Source of the DNA: Halomarinibacterium sp034670265 | Lineage (GTDB): Bacteria > Bacteroidota > Bacteroidia > Flavobacteriales > Flavobacteriaceae | Reading direction: 5' to 3' | Length of the DNA: 64,000 nt | Assembly: GCA_034670265.1 (NCBI GenBank) | Contig: JAXMNU010000005.1 | Location: 124,001-188,000 of the forward strand | In this document: positions 42,700 to 52,026 of the stretch, piece by piece | Layout: each line of letters begins with the position of its first letter | Numbering within the stretch: position 1 is the stretch's first letter | Translations under genes and position numbers: made by a program | Notes under the pieces: generated by a model | The model's input: the letters and a program-made list of their open reading frames with translations, nothing else | Database searches by the model: none | Told to the model about the DNA's origin: nothing

Positions 42700-45395
42700 A
42701 TGCAGCCCAAATAGAGAAAAATGTAATCGCCCTAGTTGAAAATTTCAACAAAGAAGAATTTGTATTCGATTTACTACAAGCTTATGGTATTTCCAAAACA
42801 TCTATTACACGTTTAAAGAAAGGTGATTTTAATCTATCTAAAGTTGAAGGAGAAGTCCTTTACAAGAGCAAAATGCTTTTTAAAGAAGTTGCACCTGGAA
42901 ATCTACTAAATACTATTGATGAGTTAACCAAAGATCCAGATTCCTTAAAACACAATCCAAGATTTGTAATAGTCACAGACTACAAAACATTATTAGCTAA
43001 AGATATAAGGACAGGGTTAACGCTGGACACCCCTATTCTTAAAATACATAAACATTTTGGTTTCTTTTTACCTTGGGCTGGTCAAGAAAAATATTTTCAA
43101 AAAAATGAGAATTATGCAGATAGAAAAGCGTCATATAAAATGGCGAAGCTCTATGATATATTGGTGACTGAAAATCCAAATATCTATGATGATGGTAGTC
43201 ACAACTTAAATATTTTTTTATCTCGTTTACTCTTTTGTTTTTTTGCAGAGGACACAGATATATTTCCTATAGAGGGAATGTTTACAGATACATTAGAGCA
43301 ACATACTCAGAAAGATGGAAGTGATACACATACATTTTTAGATAGACTTTTTAAGGTCCTTAATACAAAGGACAATAGTAAAGAAGCATCCCATTTTAAA
43401 GAATTTCCCTATGTAAATGGTGATTTGTTTAGAGATACCATTATATCACCAAAGTTTACTAAAGAAGCACGTAAAATAATTATTGAGTGTGGTGATTTAG
43501 ATTGGAGCGAAATCAACCCGGATATTTTTGGTTCTATGATACAAGCAGTAGTAAACCCTGCATATCGTAGTGGTTTAGGTATGCATTATACTTCTGTGCC
43601 TAATATTATGAAGGTCATTGAACCGTTGTTCTTAAATGAACTCTATGAAGACTTTGAAAAGCACAAAGAGAATACTAAAAAACTACGCCAATTAATATAC
43701 AGAATATCAAAACTCAAAATATTTGACCCTGCTTGCGGTAGCGGTAATTTCTTAATTATTGCTTACAAAGAACTACGAAAATTAGAAATAAAGATTTGGC
43801 AACAGATTAATGAGTTAGAACCGCAATACTCTTTTGTGTTTACAGAAGTAAAACTATCACAGTTCTATGGTATAGAGTTAGACGACTTTGCTCACGAAAT
43901 GGCAATTCTATCATTGTGGTTAGCAGAACACCAAATGAATAAAATCTTTACTGATGAGTTATTCGACTTTGGTAGAGCCAAACCTATACTACCCTTAAAA
44001 GAAGCAGGACATATTACACAAGGCAATGCAACACGATTAAATTGGGAAGATACTTGTCCCAAAAACAGGAATGATGAAATCTATATTTTAGGCAATCCAC
44101 CTTATGCAGGTCAAAAAAAGCAAGATAAAATTCAAAAGGAAGATTTGAAACTGCTATTTCAAGGTAAAACTAATTACAAAACGTTAGATTATGTTTCCTG
44201 CTGGTTTTTGAAAGGTTCTAATTATTTAGATGAAAACATCAAAATGGGATTAGTCTCGACAAATTCAATCTGCCAAGGTAATCAAGTAGGGCTATTATGG
44301 CCCTCTGTTTTAAAATCGGGTATTGTTGAAATATTTTTTGCTGTACCTAATTTTAAATGGACTAATAATGCAAAAGGTAATGCTGGAGTAACTTGTTCAA
44401 TCATCGGATTACAAAAGACAAAAAATAATCTTCAGAAGTTAATTTATACAGATAAAAATGTCATAAAGGCTTCTAATATAAATGCTTATTTAACAGATGG
44501 TATAGATATTATTGTACAGAAAAGAATGACCGCATTAAGTTCATTGCCTAAAATGGTATCGGGTAATATGGCTTTGGATGATGGTCATTTGATGTTAACC
44601 GAAAAGGAAAAAAATGATGTGGTCAATAAGTATCCAGATTCAGTAATTTATATTCGAGAAACCACAGGAGCAAATGAATTTATTAAGGGTTTGAAAAGGT
44701 ACTGTCTTTGGATTGAAGATGAAGAATTAGAGGATGCTTTAAAGATTCCATTCATTAAAAACAGGGTTGATAGTTGCAAGGTATTTCGTGAAAATGGTGG
44801 TGAAGTTGCTCGTACGTTAGTACATAGAGCACATCAATTTAGATATAGACATCAGCCCATAGATAGTCAGATAATCATTCCATTAACTTCTTCAGAGAGA
44901 AGAGAATATATACCAATGGGTTTTTTAGGCGAGAAAGTAGTAATACAACAGAGTGCACAAGTTTTATATGACCCTGAACCTTTTGTTTTTGGTGTGATAA
45001 ATTCTCAAATGCATATGGTTTGGGTTAAAGCTGTTGGTGGAAGAATGCGAACTGACATAAGCTACTCTGTTACTGTTTGTTACAATACATTTCCATTTCC
45101 AAATATTAATCAGAAACAAAAAGAGCAAATAAATCTGCACGTTTTTGGAGTTTTGGAAGAGCGAGAAAAATATTCTGATAAGACAATGGCGCAATTATAC
45201 GACCCAGATAAAATGCCTAAAGGCTTAAAAGAAGCACATCATCAATTAGATTTAGCTATTGAACGTTGCTATCGTTTAAAGCCATTTGAGAGTGATACAG
45301 AGCGTTTAGAATACCTTTTTAAAGAATATGAAAAGATGATTAATAAAAACACCTTGTTAGAAAAACCTAAAAGAACACGTAAAAAGAAAGCCTAA
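42696..45395 (+). CDS. YeeA/DnmA-like class I DNA methyltransferase
   Basis: An 899-residue methyltransferase. The SAM motif FDPACGSGNFLI is near residue 341-352 and the catalytic NPPY (ILGNPPYAGQKK) near 466. A long N-terminal helical domain and a C-terminal target-recognition-like half surround the core. The layout methyltransferase - SF2 helicase - T5orf172/GIY-YIG protein is that of the yeeA-yeeB-yeeC genes of Bacillus subtilis, where YeeA (DnmA) methylates adenine. It is thus a large single-chain m6A methyltransferase with associated helicase and nuclease. The next start is 3 nt away. Confidence 0.85.
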   Translation: MNAAQIEKNVIALVENFNKEEFVFDLLQAYGISKTSITRLKKGDFNLSKVEGEVLYKSKMLFKEVAPGNLLNTIDELTKDPDSLKHNPRFVIVTDYKTLLAKDIRTGLTLDTPILKIHKHFGFFLPWAGQEKYFQKNENYADRKASYKMAKLYDILVTENPNIYDDGSHNLNIFLSRLLFCFFAEDTDIFPIEGMFTDTLEQHTQKDGSDTHTFLDRLFKVLNTKDNSKEASHFKEFPYVNGDLFRDTIISPKFTKEARKIIIECGDLDWSEINPDIFGSMIQAVVNPAYRSGLGMHYTSVPNIMKVIEPLFLNELYEDFEKHKENTKKLRQLIYRISKLKIFDPACGSGNFLIIAYKELRKLEIKIWQQINELEPQYSFVFTEVKLSQFYGIELDDFAHEMAILSLWLAEHQMNKIFTDELFDFGRAKPILPLKEAGHITQGNATRLNWEDTCPKNRNDEIYILGNPPYAGQKKQDKIQKEDLKLLFQGKTNYKTLDYVSCWFLKGSNYLDENIKMGLVSTNSICQGNQVGLLWPSVLKSGIVEIFFAVPNFKWTNNAKGNAGVTCSIIGLQKTKNNLQKLIYTDKNVIKASNINAYLTDGIDIIVQKRMTALSSLPKMVSGNMALDDGHLMLTEKEKNDVVNKYPDSVIYIRETTGANEFIKGLKRYCLWIEDEELEDALKIPFIKNRVDSCKVFRENGGEVARTLVHRAHQFRYRHQPIDSQIIIPLTSSERREYIPMGFLGEKVVIQQSAQVLYDPEPFVFGVINSQMHMVWVKAVGGRMRTDISYSVTVCYNTFPFPNINQKQKEQINLHVFGVLEEREKYSDKTMAQLYDPDKMPKGLKEAHHQLDLAIERCYRLKPFESDTERLEYLFKEYEKMINKNTLLEKPKRTRKKKA

Positions 45396-45398
45396 TAT

Positions 45399-47336
45399 AT
45401 GCCCGATATAGTACACGTTAAATACCAACAAACAGGAAAAAGTAAAAAGACTAATGAGTTAGGTATGCGAGAAATGCAGCAAAAAGCATTTGAGGCAAGA
45501 ACAGCTCAATATTTATTAATTAAAGCACCACCAGCTTCTGGTAAATCGCGTGCATTAATGTTTATTGGTTTAGATAAATTAGTAAATCAGGGCATTAAAA
45601 AAGTAATAGTTGCAGTTCCTGAAAGATCGATTGGTAGCTCGTTTAGTATCACTGACTTAAAAAGCTATGGATTTTTTGCCAATTGGTCCCCAAAAAATAA
45701 ATATAATCTTTGCACTCCTGGAGGTGAGACAAGTAAAGTAAAGGCTTTTTTGAATTTTCTTGAAAGTAAAGAGCAAATTTTAATTTGCACCCACGCAACT
45801 TTACGTTTTGCGTTTGAAGCAATTGATGAAAAGCAATTAAATGATTGCTTATTGGCTATTGATGAGTTTCATCACGTTTCGGTAGATGGAGATAATAAGT
45901 TGGGTCTTGTTTTAAGCGATGTAATGAAGAAATCTACTGCTCATGTGGTCGCAATGACAGGCTCCTTTTTTAGAGGTGATAGTGTTCCTATTTTACTGCC
46001 AGAAGATGAGGCAAAGTTTATAAAAGTTAAATATGATTATTACCAACAATTAAATGGCTATAATTACTTAAAATCCCTTGGAATCGGATATCATTTTTAT
46101 CAAGGTAGATACACCTCTGCTATTAATGAAATATTAGACGAGAATAAAAAAACAATCATTCATATACCAAGTGTCAATTCAGGTGAATCTACAAAGGACA
46201 AATATGAAGAGGTAAATAGAATTATAGATAGTTTAGGTGAGTTAGATTACCAAGACCCTGTTACTGGAGTTTTATATGTAAAGAGTAAGGAAACTGGAAA
46301 AACTTTAAAAATTGCTGATTTAGTTAACGATAATCAAAAAGAGCGAGACAAAATACAATATTATTTACGTAAGGTTAAAAAAGCAGATGATATAGATATT
46401 ATTATCGCTCTGGGCATGGCTAAAGAAGGGTTTGATTGGCCTTATTGCGAACACGCTTTAACGGTTGGGTATAGAGGTTCGTTGACAGAGATAATTCAAA
46501 TAATTGGAAGATGTACAAGGGATAGTGAAAACAAAACACATGCCCAGTTTACTAATTTAATTGCTGAACCAGATGCAGAGAATGATTTGGTAAAATTATC
46601 TGTAAATAATATGCTAAAGGCCATTACTGCATCTTTATTAATGGAACAAGTATTAGCGCCTAATTTTAAATTTAAACCTAAATTTTCAGAAGAGGAGGAA
46701 GATAATCCAGAAGATGACGATAAAACCATAAAAATTCGAGGATTTAAACTACCTACTTCTCAAAGAGCTAAAGATATTATAGAGTCGGATCTCAATGATC
46801 TCAAAGCAAAGATTATGCAGGACGACCAAATGTTGAAGGCAATGCCAGGTAATGTCGATCCAGAAGTAATTTCCAAGGTGCTAATTCCTAAAATAATTAA
46901 AGAAACTTATCCTGAATTATCTGATGATGATATTGAAGCAGTCCGTCAACATGTTGTAGCCGATTCGGTTTTAAAAGCAAGCAATATTGACGAAGTTGGT
47001 GATAAGCGTTTTATAAGAATGGCAGGTAGATTTGTTAATATTGATGATATTAATATAGATTTAATAGATACTATTAATCCTTTCCAAAAAGCATTTGAAA
47101 TTTTATCTAAATCGGTAACAGCATCTGTATTTAAAGCTATCCAAGAGACTATAGATGCAACTAGAATACAAATGACAGAAGAAGAGGCTATTATTTTATG
47201 GCCTAAAATAAAAAGTTGGATTACAAAAACAGGTGAACAACCAAGTATACAATCTTTTGACCCTCAAGAAAGACGATTGGCAGAAGCTATTATATTTTTA
47301 AAAGAACAAAAGCGTAAAGCAGCAGCTAATGAGTAA
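45399..47336 (+). CDS. SF2 DNA helicase, YeeB-like
   Basis: A 645-residue DEAD/DEAH-type helicase. Walker A is KAPPASGKSRALM (residues ~47-59). Walker B is LLAIDEFHHV (DEFH, near 150). Motif III is AMTGSF, and the last motif is IQIIGRCTRD. The C-terminal ~200 residues are helical with no recognised domain. It is coupled to the upstream methyltransferase and overlaps the downstream nuclease gene by 8 nt. In such systems the helicase probably translocates DNA to bring cleavage to unmodified targets; that mechanism is inference. Confidence 0.87.
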   Translation: MPDIVHVKYQQTGKSKKTNELGMREMQQKAFEARTAQYLLIKAPPASGKSRALMFIGLDKLVNQGIKKVIVAVPERSIGSSFSITDLKSYGFFANWSPKNKYNLCTPGGETSKVKAFLNFLESKEQILICTHATLRFAFEAIDEKQLNDCLLAIDEFHHVSVDGDNKLGLVLSDVMKKSTAHVVAMTGSFFRGDSVPILLPEDEAKFIKVKYDYYQQLNGYNYLKSLGIGYHFYQGRYTSAINEILDENKKTIIHIPSVNSGESTKDKYEEVNRIIDSLGELDYQDPVTGVLYVKSKETGKTLKIADLVNDNQKERDKIQYYLRKVKKADDIDIIIALGMAKEGFDWPYCEHALTVGYRGSLTEIIQIIGRCTRDSENKTHAQFTNLIAEPDAENDLVKLSVNNMLKAITASLLMEQVLAPNFKFKPKFSEEEEDNPEDDDKTIKIRGFKLPTSQRAKDIIESDLNDLKAKIMQDDQMLKAMPGNVDPEVISKVLIPKIIKETYPELSDDDIEAVRQHVVADSVLKASNIDEVGDKRFIRMAGRFVNIDDINIDLIDTINPFQKAFEILSKSVTASVFKAIQETIDATRIQMTEEEAIILWPKIKSWITKTGEQPSIQSFDPQERRLAEAIIFLKEQKRKAAANE

Positions 47337-48531
47337 GAAGAAGACATTAGAAGATATCTTTAATGATGATGAGCTTGGGATTTTAGATTCTAAGCCCAAA
47401 AACTCTAATGTAAAAAGTGAAGATGAACGCTTAATCGAATCTTTTCAAGAAATCAATTCCTTTTTTGAAAAAAACAAAAGAGAACCCGAGGCATCTAATG
47501 TGACCGAGTTTAAACTCCTATCAAGATTAAAAGCATTGCGCCAAGATGCTAAAAAAGTTGAAATTCTAAAACCCTATGATTCAAATAATCTGTTAAATAC
47601 AAAAGAAGAAATAAAATCTGTTGTAGATATTATAAAAGATGATGATTTAGGAATATTAGACACAGAGGAGACATTATCCATCTTTAAATTAAAGAATGTA
47701 CCAAGCTCTACCGAAAGAGCAGAATCCGATTTTGTTGCACAAAGAAAAGCTATGAAGGACAAGGATTTTTTGCCTTATGAATCTATGTTTAAAGAAGTGC
47801 ATCGCAAATTACGTGAAAGAAAAATCTCATTAAAGAAATTTAGAAATCCAGACAAAAATTTAAAAAAGGGAAATTATTATGTTTTAGATGGTGTGCTTTT
47901 ATTTTTGGAAGAAGTTGATCTTGAAATTGATAATGTAAATCTACCATCTGGAGATAGAGTGCGTAAAGATGGCCGTACTAGAATTATATTTGAAAATGGA
48001 ACAATGAGTAATATGTTGTTTAGGTCCCTAGGCAAACAATTACTAAATAATGGGCATTTAGTAACTAAAACAGAGGGTGAAACGTCAAAAGAGTTATTTG
48101 ATAATGTCAATTCTGTTGATGAAGAAGATCTAGATACTGGTTGGATTTATATATTAAAATCGAAATCAACACATAAAGAAATAGCCTCGCTAAATAATCT
48201 TTATAAAATTGGCTACTCAACTGTTCCTGTTCCAGAGCGTATCAAAAATTCATCTAAAGAGCCTACTTATTTAATGGCTGAAGTTGACATTGTAGCATCA
48301 TATAAAACCTATAATTTAAATGCTCAAAAGTTTGAACACTTAATCCATCGTTTCTTTGCAGAAGTCTGTTTGAACATTGACATTAATGATGATAAAGGAC
48401 GAAGAATAACACCTAGAGAATGGTTTGTTGTGCCACTCCCGATAATCGATAAAGTTATTCAGTTAATTTTAACTGGCGAGATTGTGAATTATAAATATGA
48501 TAGTATTAATATGTTATTGATTGAAAAATAA
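47329..48531 (+). CDS. T5orf172/GIY-YIG nuclease family protein, YeeC-like
   Basis: A 400-residue protein. The C-terminal ~130 residues form a T5orf172-type GIY-YIG domain: GWIYILKS (near 270), NLYKIGYSTVPVPERIK, a later EHLIHRFF (glutamate region) and REWFVVP. The N-terminal half is acidic and helical with two short repeats of the form DDxLGILD (residues ~14-19 and 104-110). It overlaps the helicase gene by 8 nt and completes the YeeABC-like trio. It is the probable endonuclease of the set. Confidence 0.85.
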   Translation: MSKKKTLEDIFNDDELGILDSKPKNSNVKSEDERLIESFQEINSFFEKNKREPEASNVTEFKLLSRLKALRQDAKKVEILKPYDSNNLLNTKEEIKSVVDIIKDDDLGILDTEETLSIFKLKNVPSSTERAESDFVAQRKAMKDKDFLPYESMFKEVHRKLRERKISLKKFRNPDKNLKKGNYYVLDGVLLFLEEVDLEIDNVNLPSGDRVRKDGRTRIIFENGTMSNMLFRSLGKQLLNNGHLVTKTEGETSKELFDNVNSVDEEDLDTGWIYILKSKSTHKEIASLNNLYKIGYSTVPVPERIKNSSKEPTYLMAEVDIVASYKTYNLNAQKFEHLIHRFFAEVCLNIDINDDKGRRITPREWFVVPLPIIDKVIQLILTGEIVNYKYDSINMLLIEK

Positions 48532-48548
48532 CTTATTTAGAATACCCA

Positions 48549-49295
48549 ATGTCTTCAAAGCTTCACCCTCTTGTTCAAAAAACTAAAGTCGAATTATTAA
48601 AATTAGATAAGCTAAAAAGCATTAGTTGGGAAGAACAAAAAAGGTACGATAGTGAATTTCTTCCAATCTCTGTAGAGCCAAAATTAAGAGAGAGGGCATT
48701 GAATTTCATGAATGATTTAATACACCTTTTAGAAGCCAACGATCATTGCATTAAATTTGACATGAATCGTTGCCACGTTGAAATGTATGGCCAATTAACA
48801 GAAATTAATTTAAGGCAAAAGTATTTTAGAAAACGTATACCAAATGACTATGGTTATTCTCATAATACTTTCGAAAAGAGTAACAAACTCGAATTTCAAA
48901 TAGGAAGTTGCTATCGTAAAAACTGGATAGATAAAGAAACCAAGACATTAGAAGAGTATTTGCCTGCAATCTATTCTCACATTGAAAAGAAAAGTAAGGA
49001 ATATGCTGAAATAAGAGAAAGACAACGCATTCAAGAAGAAGAAAGAAAAAGAATAGAAAAAATAGAAGCTGAAAAAGCTGAATTAATAGCACTTGAAAAT
49101 GCCAAATTAGAAAAATTAATTACTGATGCAGATAATTTTATAAAGGCTTCGAATATTCGTTCATACATTAAATCACTTCAAAATAAAATTAATCAAGCAG
49201 ACATCTCAAATAATTCTAAAGATCAAGATTATGTAAAATGGGCTAATAAAAAAGCCGATGAAATTGATCCTACATTGAATTTTAAAAATGAATAG
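48549..49295 (+). CDS. Coiled-coil protein of unknown function
   Basis: A 248-residue soluble protein, 17 nt after the YeeC-like gene and perhaps its operon partner. The N-terminal ~130 residues are a mixed alpha/beta region. Residues ~137-190 are a charged coiled coil (EYAEIRERQRIQEEERKRIEKIEAEKAE). A short helical end follows. I recognise no domain. Possible role as structural or regulatory subunit of the YeeABC-like system, from position only. Confidence 0.6.
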   Translation: MSSKLHPLVQKTKVELLKLDKLKSISWEEQKRYDSEFLPISVEPKLRERALNFMNDLIHLLEANDHCIKFDMNRCHVEMYGQLTEINLRQKYFRKRIPNDYGYSHNTFEKSNKLEFQIGSCYRKNWIDKETKTLEEYLPAIYSHIEKKSKEYAEIRERQRIQEEERKRIEKIEAEKAELIALENAKLEKLITDADNFIKASNIRSYIKSLQNKINQADISNNSKDQDYVKWANKKADEIDPTLNFKNE

Positions 49296-49591
49296 TTATA
49301 CCTGAATATTCCTTAAAACAAAATACCTATTATCTTTTTTATAAAGAGTGCTTTAATGAGGTAAATGATTTAAATAGAAAATTCTAAGAGTTTAAATCAT
49401 ATTTATATTTTTAATATATTTGAGTATCTCCCCACAAAACAAACCCGACTGACATACATGGAAAATAAACTGCATGTGTTTATACACTAGTTAGCTGTAA
49501 TTTAAAAAACATCCGAATTTTTTGAATACAGTTTTCCGTAAGCATAGATGAGCGTAAATTAATAATTTAGACAACCTAAAAAATAAAAAAT
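49296..49591. other. Gene-free stretch ending in a cassette-like boundary
   Basis: No gene is seen. Near its right end GTTAGCTGTA (49490-49499) is the exact reverse complement of TACAGCTAAC (50303-50312) behind the TIR gene. Before it lies an imperfect palindrome around 49450-49485 (ACATACATG against GCATGTGTTT). Confidence 0.4.
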
Positions 49592-50311
49592 ATGGCAAGA
49601 TGTACAGCACCTTCGAGAGGACATAGAACAGCAAGTGGCCGAGCAAATTGCCCTGCGTGTAGTAATAGATATGGTGGATATAGTTCTAGATATTCATATC
49701 CATCATATGATAGTACTTATTCTTCAAGTAGCAGAACATCTTCGTCTGGAAATTATAATAGTTCAAAAGGTCGAACTCGAAAAGCTTCTTGGTCGAAATC
49801 TGGTTCAACAATTTATTATACATCAGCAGAGTTAAATACACTTACACCTGTTAGAAAAGTCGTTGAAAAAAGAGCCGACAAACCTGATATTAGAGATATT
49901 TTTCTTTGCCACGCTTGGGATGATAGAAAAGAATCTGCGACAGAATTATACGACTTACTAAAATTAAATGGTGTAAATGTATGGTTCAGCGAAAAAGATA
50001 TACCATTGGGAACTTCATTTCTACGGGAAATCGATAAAGGTTTAGCAAAATCTAAAATTGGAATTGTTTTAGTAACACCTAGCTTCTTGAAAAGAGTACA
50101 AAACGAAGGTGTTGCCGAAAAAGAATTGTCTGCTTTACTTGCTACAGACCAACTTGTACCTATTGTCCACAATACAACTTATGATGAATTGAGAGATGTG
50201 AGTCCATTGTTAGGATCAAGAAATGGATTAGATACACAAGAAGATACAATGGAAAATATTGCAAAGAAATTGGCTGAATTAATTACTGTGAATGAAAAAA
50301 ACTACAGCTAA
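49592..50311 (+). CDS. TIR-domain protein with N-terminal Cys-rich Ser/Tyr linker
   Basis: A 239-residue protein. Residues 1-30 (ARCTAPSRGHRTASGRANCPAC) hold three cysteines and look like a small metal-binding knuckle. A low-complexity Ser/Tyr/Gly segment (~30-70) follows, then a TIR domain from ~100: DIFLCHAWDD, WFSEKDIPLGTSF, and the predicted catalytic glutamate in VAEKELSALL. Bacterial TIR domains commonly degrade NAD or make ADP-ribose signals in phage defence. The gene is alone inside an apparent mobile cassette and has no Thoeris-type partner beside it, so it would be a stand-alone effector or sensor. Confidence 0.85.
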   Translation: MARCTAPSRGHRTASGRANCPACSNRYGGYSSRYSYPSYDSTYSSSSRTSSSGNYNSSKGRTRKASWSKSGSTIYYTSAELNTLTPVRKVVEKRADKPDIRDIFLCHAWDDRKESATELYDLLKLNGVNVWFSEKDIPLGTSFLREIDKGLAKSKIGIVLVTPSFLKRVQNEGVAEKELSALLATDQLVPIVHNTTYDELRDVSPLLGSRNGLDTQEDTMENIAKKLAELITVNEKNYS

Positions 50312-50437
50312 CAATGGCTATAAGTAATTGCTAGTTCTAGCCTACTTACGTAAATCCTCGCGAATTTTCAGCTAGGTTTGTACTTGCAAAGTTAAGTGCT
50401 TAACCACGCAACTACTCATAGCAGAGACCGTTATTAG
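50308..50437. repeat. attC-like imperfect palindrome after the TIR gene
   Basis: The left arm (50308-50331) contains GCTATAAGTAATTGC and the right arm (50408-50437) contains GCAACTACTCATAGC, complementary at 13 of 15 positions. The outer ends carry TAAC and GTTA triplet-bearing elements, as in integron attC sites. The TIR stop codon lies in the left arm. Confidence 0.55.
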
Positions 50438-50457
50438 TTAATTAAATATATCCTATT

Positions 50458-51369
50458 TTGAAATTTGCAATTGTAGATGGAATTAGATGTACAGCAAAAC
50501 CAAAATTACTTGGAAAGTGTATTTGTTGCAATAATACAGTAAGGTCCTATTGTGGAAAGGAGAGAGTGCATCACTGGAAGCATATAACCGCGAAAGAATG
50601 TGATCCCTGGTATGAAGGAGAAACAGAATGGCATCGAAATTGGAAGGGTAATTTTAATCATATATATCAAGAAGTGGTGAAATATGATGATTTAAGTGGT
50701 GAAAAGCATATTGCAGACATTTATATTGAACAAAAGGATTTAGTTATAGAATTTCAACATTCACCCATCTCAATAGAAGAAATACAATCTCGTGAATTAT
50801 TTTATAAAAGAATGATTTGGGTAATTAATGTGAGGCCATATTATGAGAATATTAGCTTTCATGAAGATTTAGGTGATGCTTACGAACAATACATACATAA
50901 ACCTCTAATAAATAAAAAATACAATAAAGTTAAAGAGCTAGAGAATAAGGGTTTATATAAAGAAGCAAATACAATTATTGAAAGTGAATATGAATGGAAT
51001 TACTACGAAGAAATTGAAAATAGATTTTTCCCTGATTATTACACTAAACGTAATCGTGCATTTGCAGCAAAAAGAACTCTTGAAAGATTAGATGAATTAA
51101 GGGGGAAAAATCCGCAAATTCAGGGGTATTCATTTTCTGATGAAAATCTAATTAATTTACGAAATTGGAGTAAAGAACACTTTTCAAAGGAATTTTTGTT
51201 AATGGTTTGGAAATATAAACACAAAAGATGGGACCACGCGAAAATGCCAATGTTTTTTGATTTAGGGGATGACTCTATTTATAGATGTTTAGAAAATATT
51301 AAATTTGGGAATGGATTAATTGTGAAGAAATATTCGAAACAATTTTTTATTGATCATTATAAGTGTTGA
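50458..51369 (+). CDS. CoiA-like nuclease-fold protein
   Basis: A 303-residue protein resembling competence protein CoiA. It has a zinc-knuckle-like CICCNNTVRSYCG near residue 21 and WHITAKE-type WKHIT. The nuclease-like ETEWHRNWKGNF, EKHIADIYI and LVIEFQHSPIS segments (Asp then E-x-Q) and RMIWVINV follow, the PD-(D/E)XK-related layout of the family. The start is TTG 50458; no better codon is in frame nearby. In this setting it is more likely a defence or DNA-processing nuclease than a natural-competence factor. Probably a separate cassette from the TIR gene. Confidence 0.8.
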   Translation: MKFAIVDGIRCTAKPKLLGKCICCNNTVRSYCGKERVHHWKHITAKECDPWYEGETEWHRNWKGNFNHIYQEVVKYDDLSGEKHIADIYIEQKDLVIEFQHSPISIEEIQSRELFYKRMIWVINVRPYYENISFHEDLGDAYEQYIHKPLINKKYNKVKELENKGLYKEANTIIESEYEWNYYEEIENRFFPDYYTKRNRAFAAKRTLERLDELRGKNPQIQGYSFSDENLINLRNWSKEHFSKEFLLMVWKYKHKRWDHAKMPMFFDLGDDSIYRCLENIKFGNGLIVKKYSKQFFIDHYKC

Positions 51370-51466
51370 AAAATGACAAACCATAAATAATTAAATCTGA
51401 CTCCCCTGAAAATAAGAATACATTTTTAATCGAGCCTTTAGCAAAAATTGAAGAAAATGAAAATAT

Positions 51467-51913
51467 ATGGCATTAATTAACTGTAAAGAATGTTTTCAAA
51501 AAATAAGTAGTAAAGCAAAGAATTGTCCCCATTGCGGATGTCCAAGAAAAGATAAAAGCTTTTATACTGGTTGTTTTTTTGTATTTCTTGGATTATTAAC
51601 AGCATTAATTGTTTTTTTATATATTCTTGGCTCAAGAGATTCTGGGGGCAATGTTATCTCTGACGAAAGAAATTACTCTAAAAGTTGGAGGTTACCAAAT
51701 GGAAATGAACTAATTGAAATCGGAAGAATTATAATAAAAAACGAAATTAAGGTTTGTGGAGAATATCATCTTAAAGAAATTAATACCAAAGAATTTGTAA
51801 TTGCTTGTAGTGCTGATGGGACCACTTGGGATTACTTTGTTGTTTATACCAGTAATCAAAAAATATATCGTGCTAATGAGGAAATGGAATCCAAATTAAT
51901 ACCACCTAGATAA
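51467..51913 (+). CDS. Zinc-ribbon single-pass membrane protein
   Basis: A 148-residue protein with an N-terminal zinc ribbon (CKECFQKISSKAKNCPHCGCP, two CxxC pairs) and a transmembrane helix at ~33-53. A ~90-residue outer domain (NYSKSWRLPNGNELIEIG) follows. This zinc-ribbon plus one-helix design is common in bacterial sensor or stress proteins of unknown role. It lies between the CoiA-like gene and the SEDS operon on the opposite strand to the latter. Function unknown. Confidence 0.7.
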   Translation: MALINCKECFQKISSKAKNCPHCGCPRKDKSFYTGCFFVFLGLLTALIVFLYILGSRDSGGNVISDERNYSKSWRLPNGNELIEIGRIIIKNEIKVCGEYHLKEINTKEFVIACSADGTTWDYFVVYTSNQKIYRANEEMESKLIPPR

Positions 51914-52026
51914 AATCATATAGTACTGGATTTACAATCTCACTTAATTCTCTTATAAAGTTGAGACAAGGGATTAGTAATAAACTTAAAATAACCTTAG
52001 TTATATTGTATAAAATGATTTCAACA

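Noticed and set aside
42696..48531. BREX or DISARM system
   Set aside because: The methyltransferase-helicase-GIY-YIG set lacks PglZ, BrxC and BrxL (BREX), and DrmA, DrmB and DrmC (DISARM); the yeeABC layout fits better.
49592..51369. Thoeris defence system (TIR plus partner)
   Set aside because: The neighbour is CoiA-like, not a ThsA-type NADase or SLOG protein.
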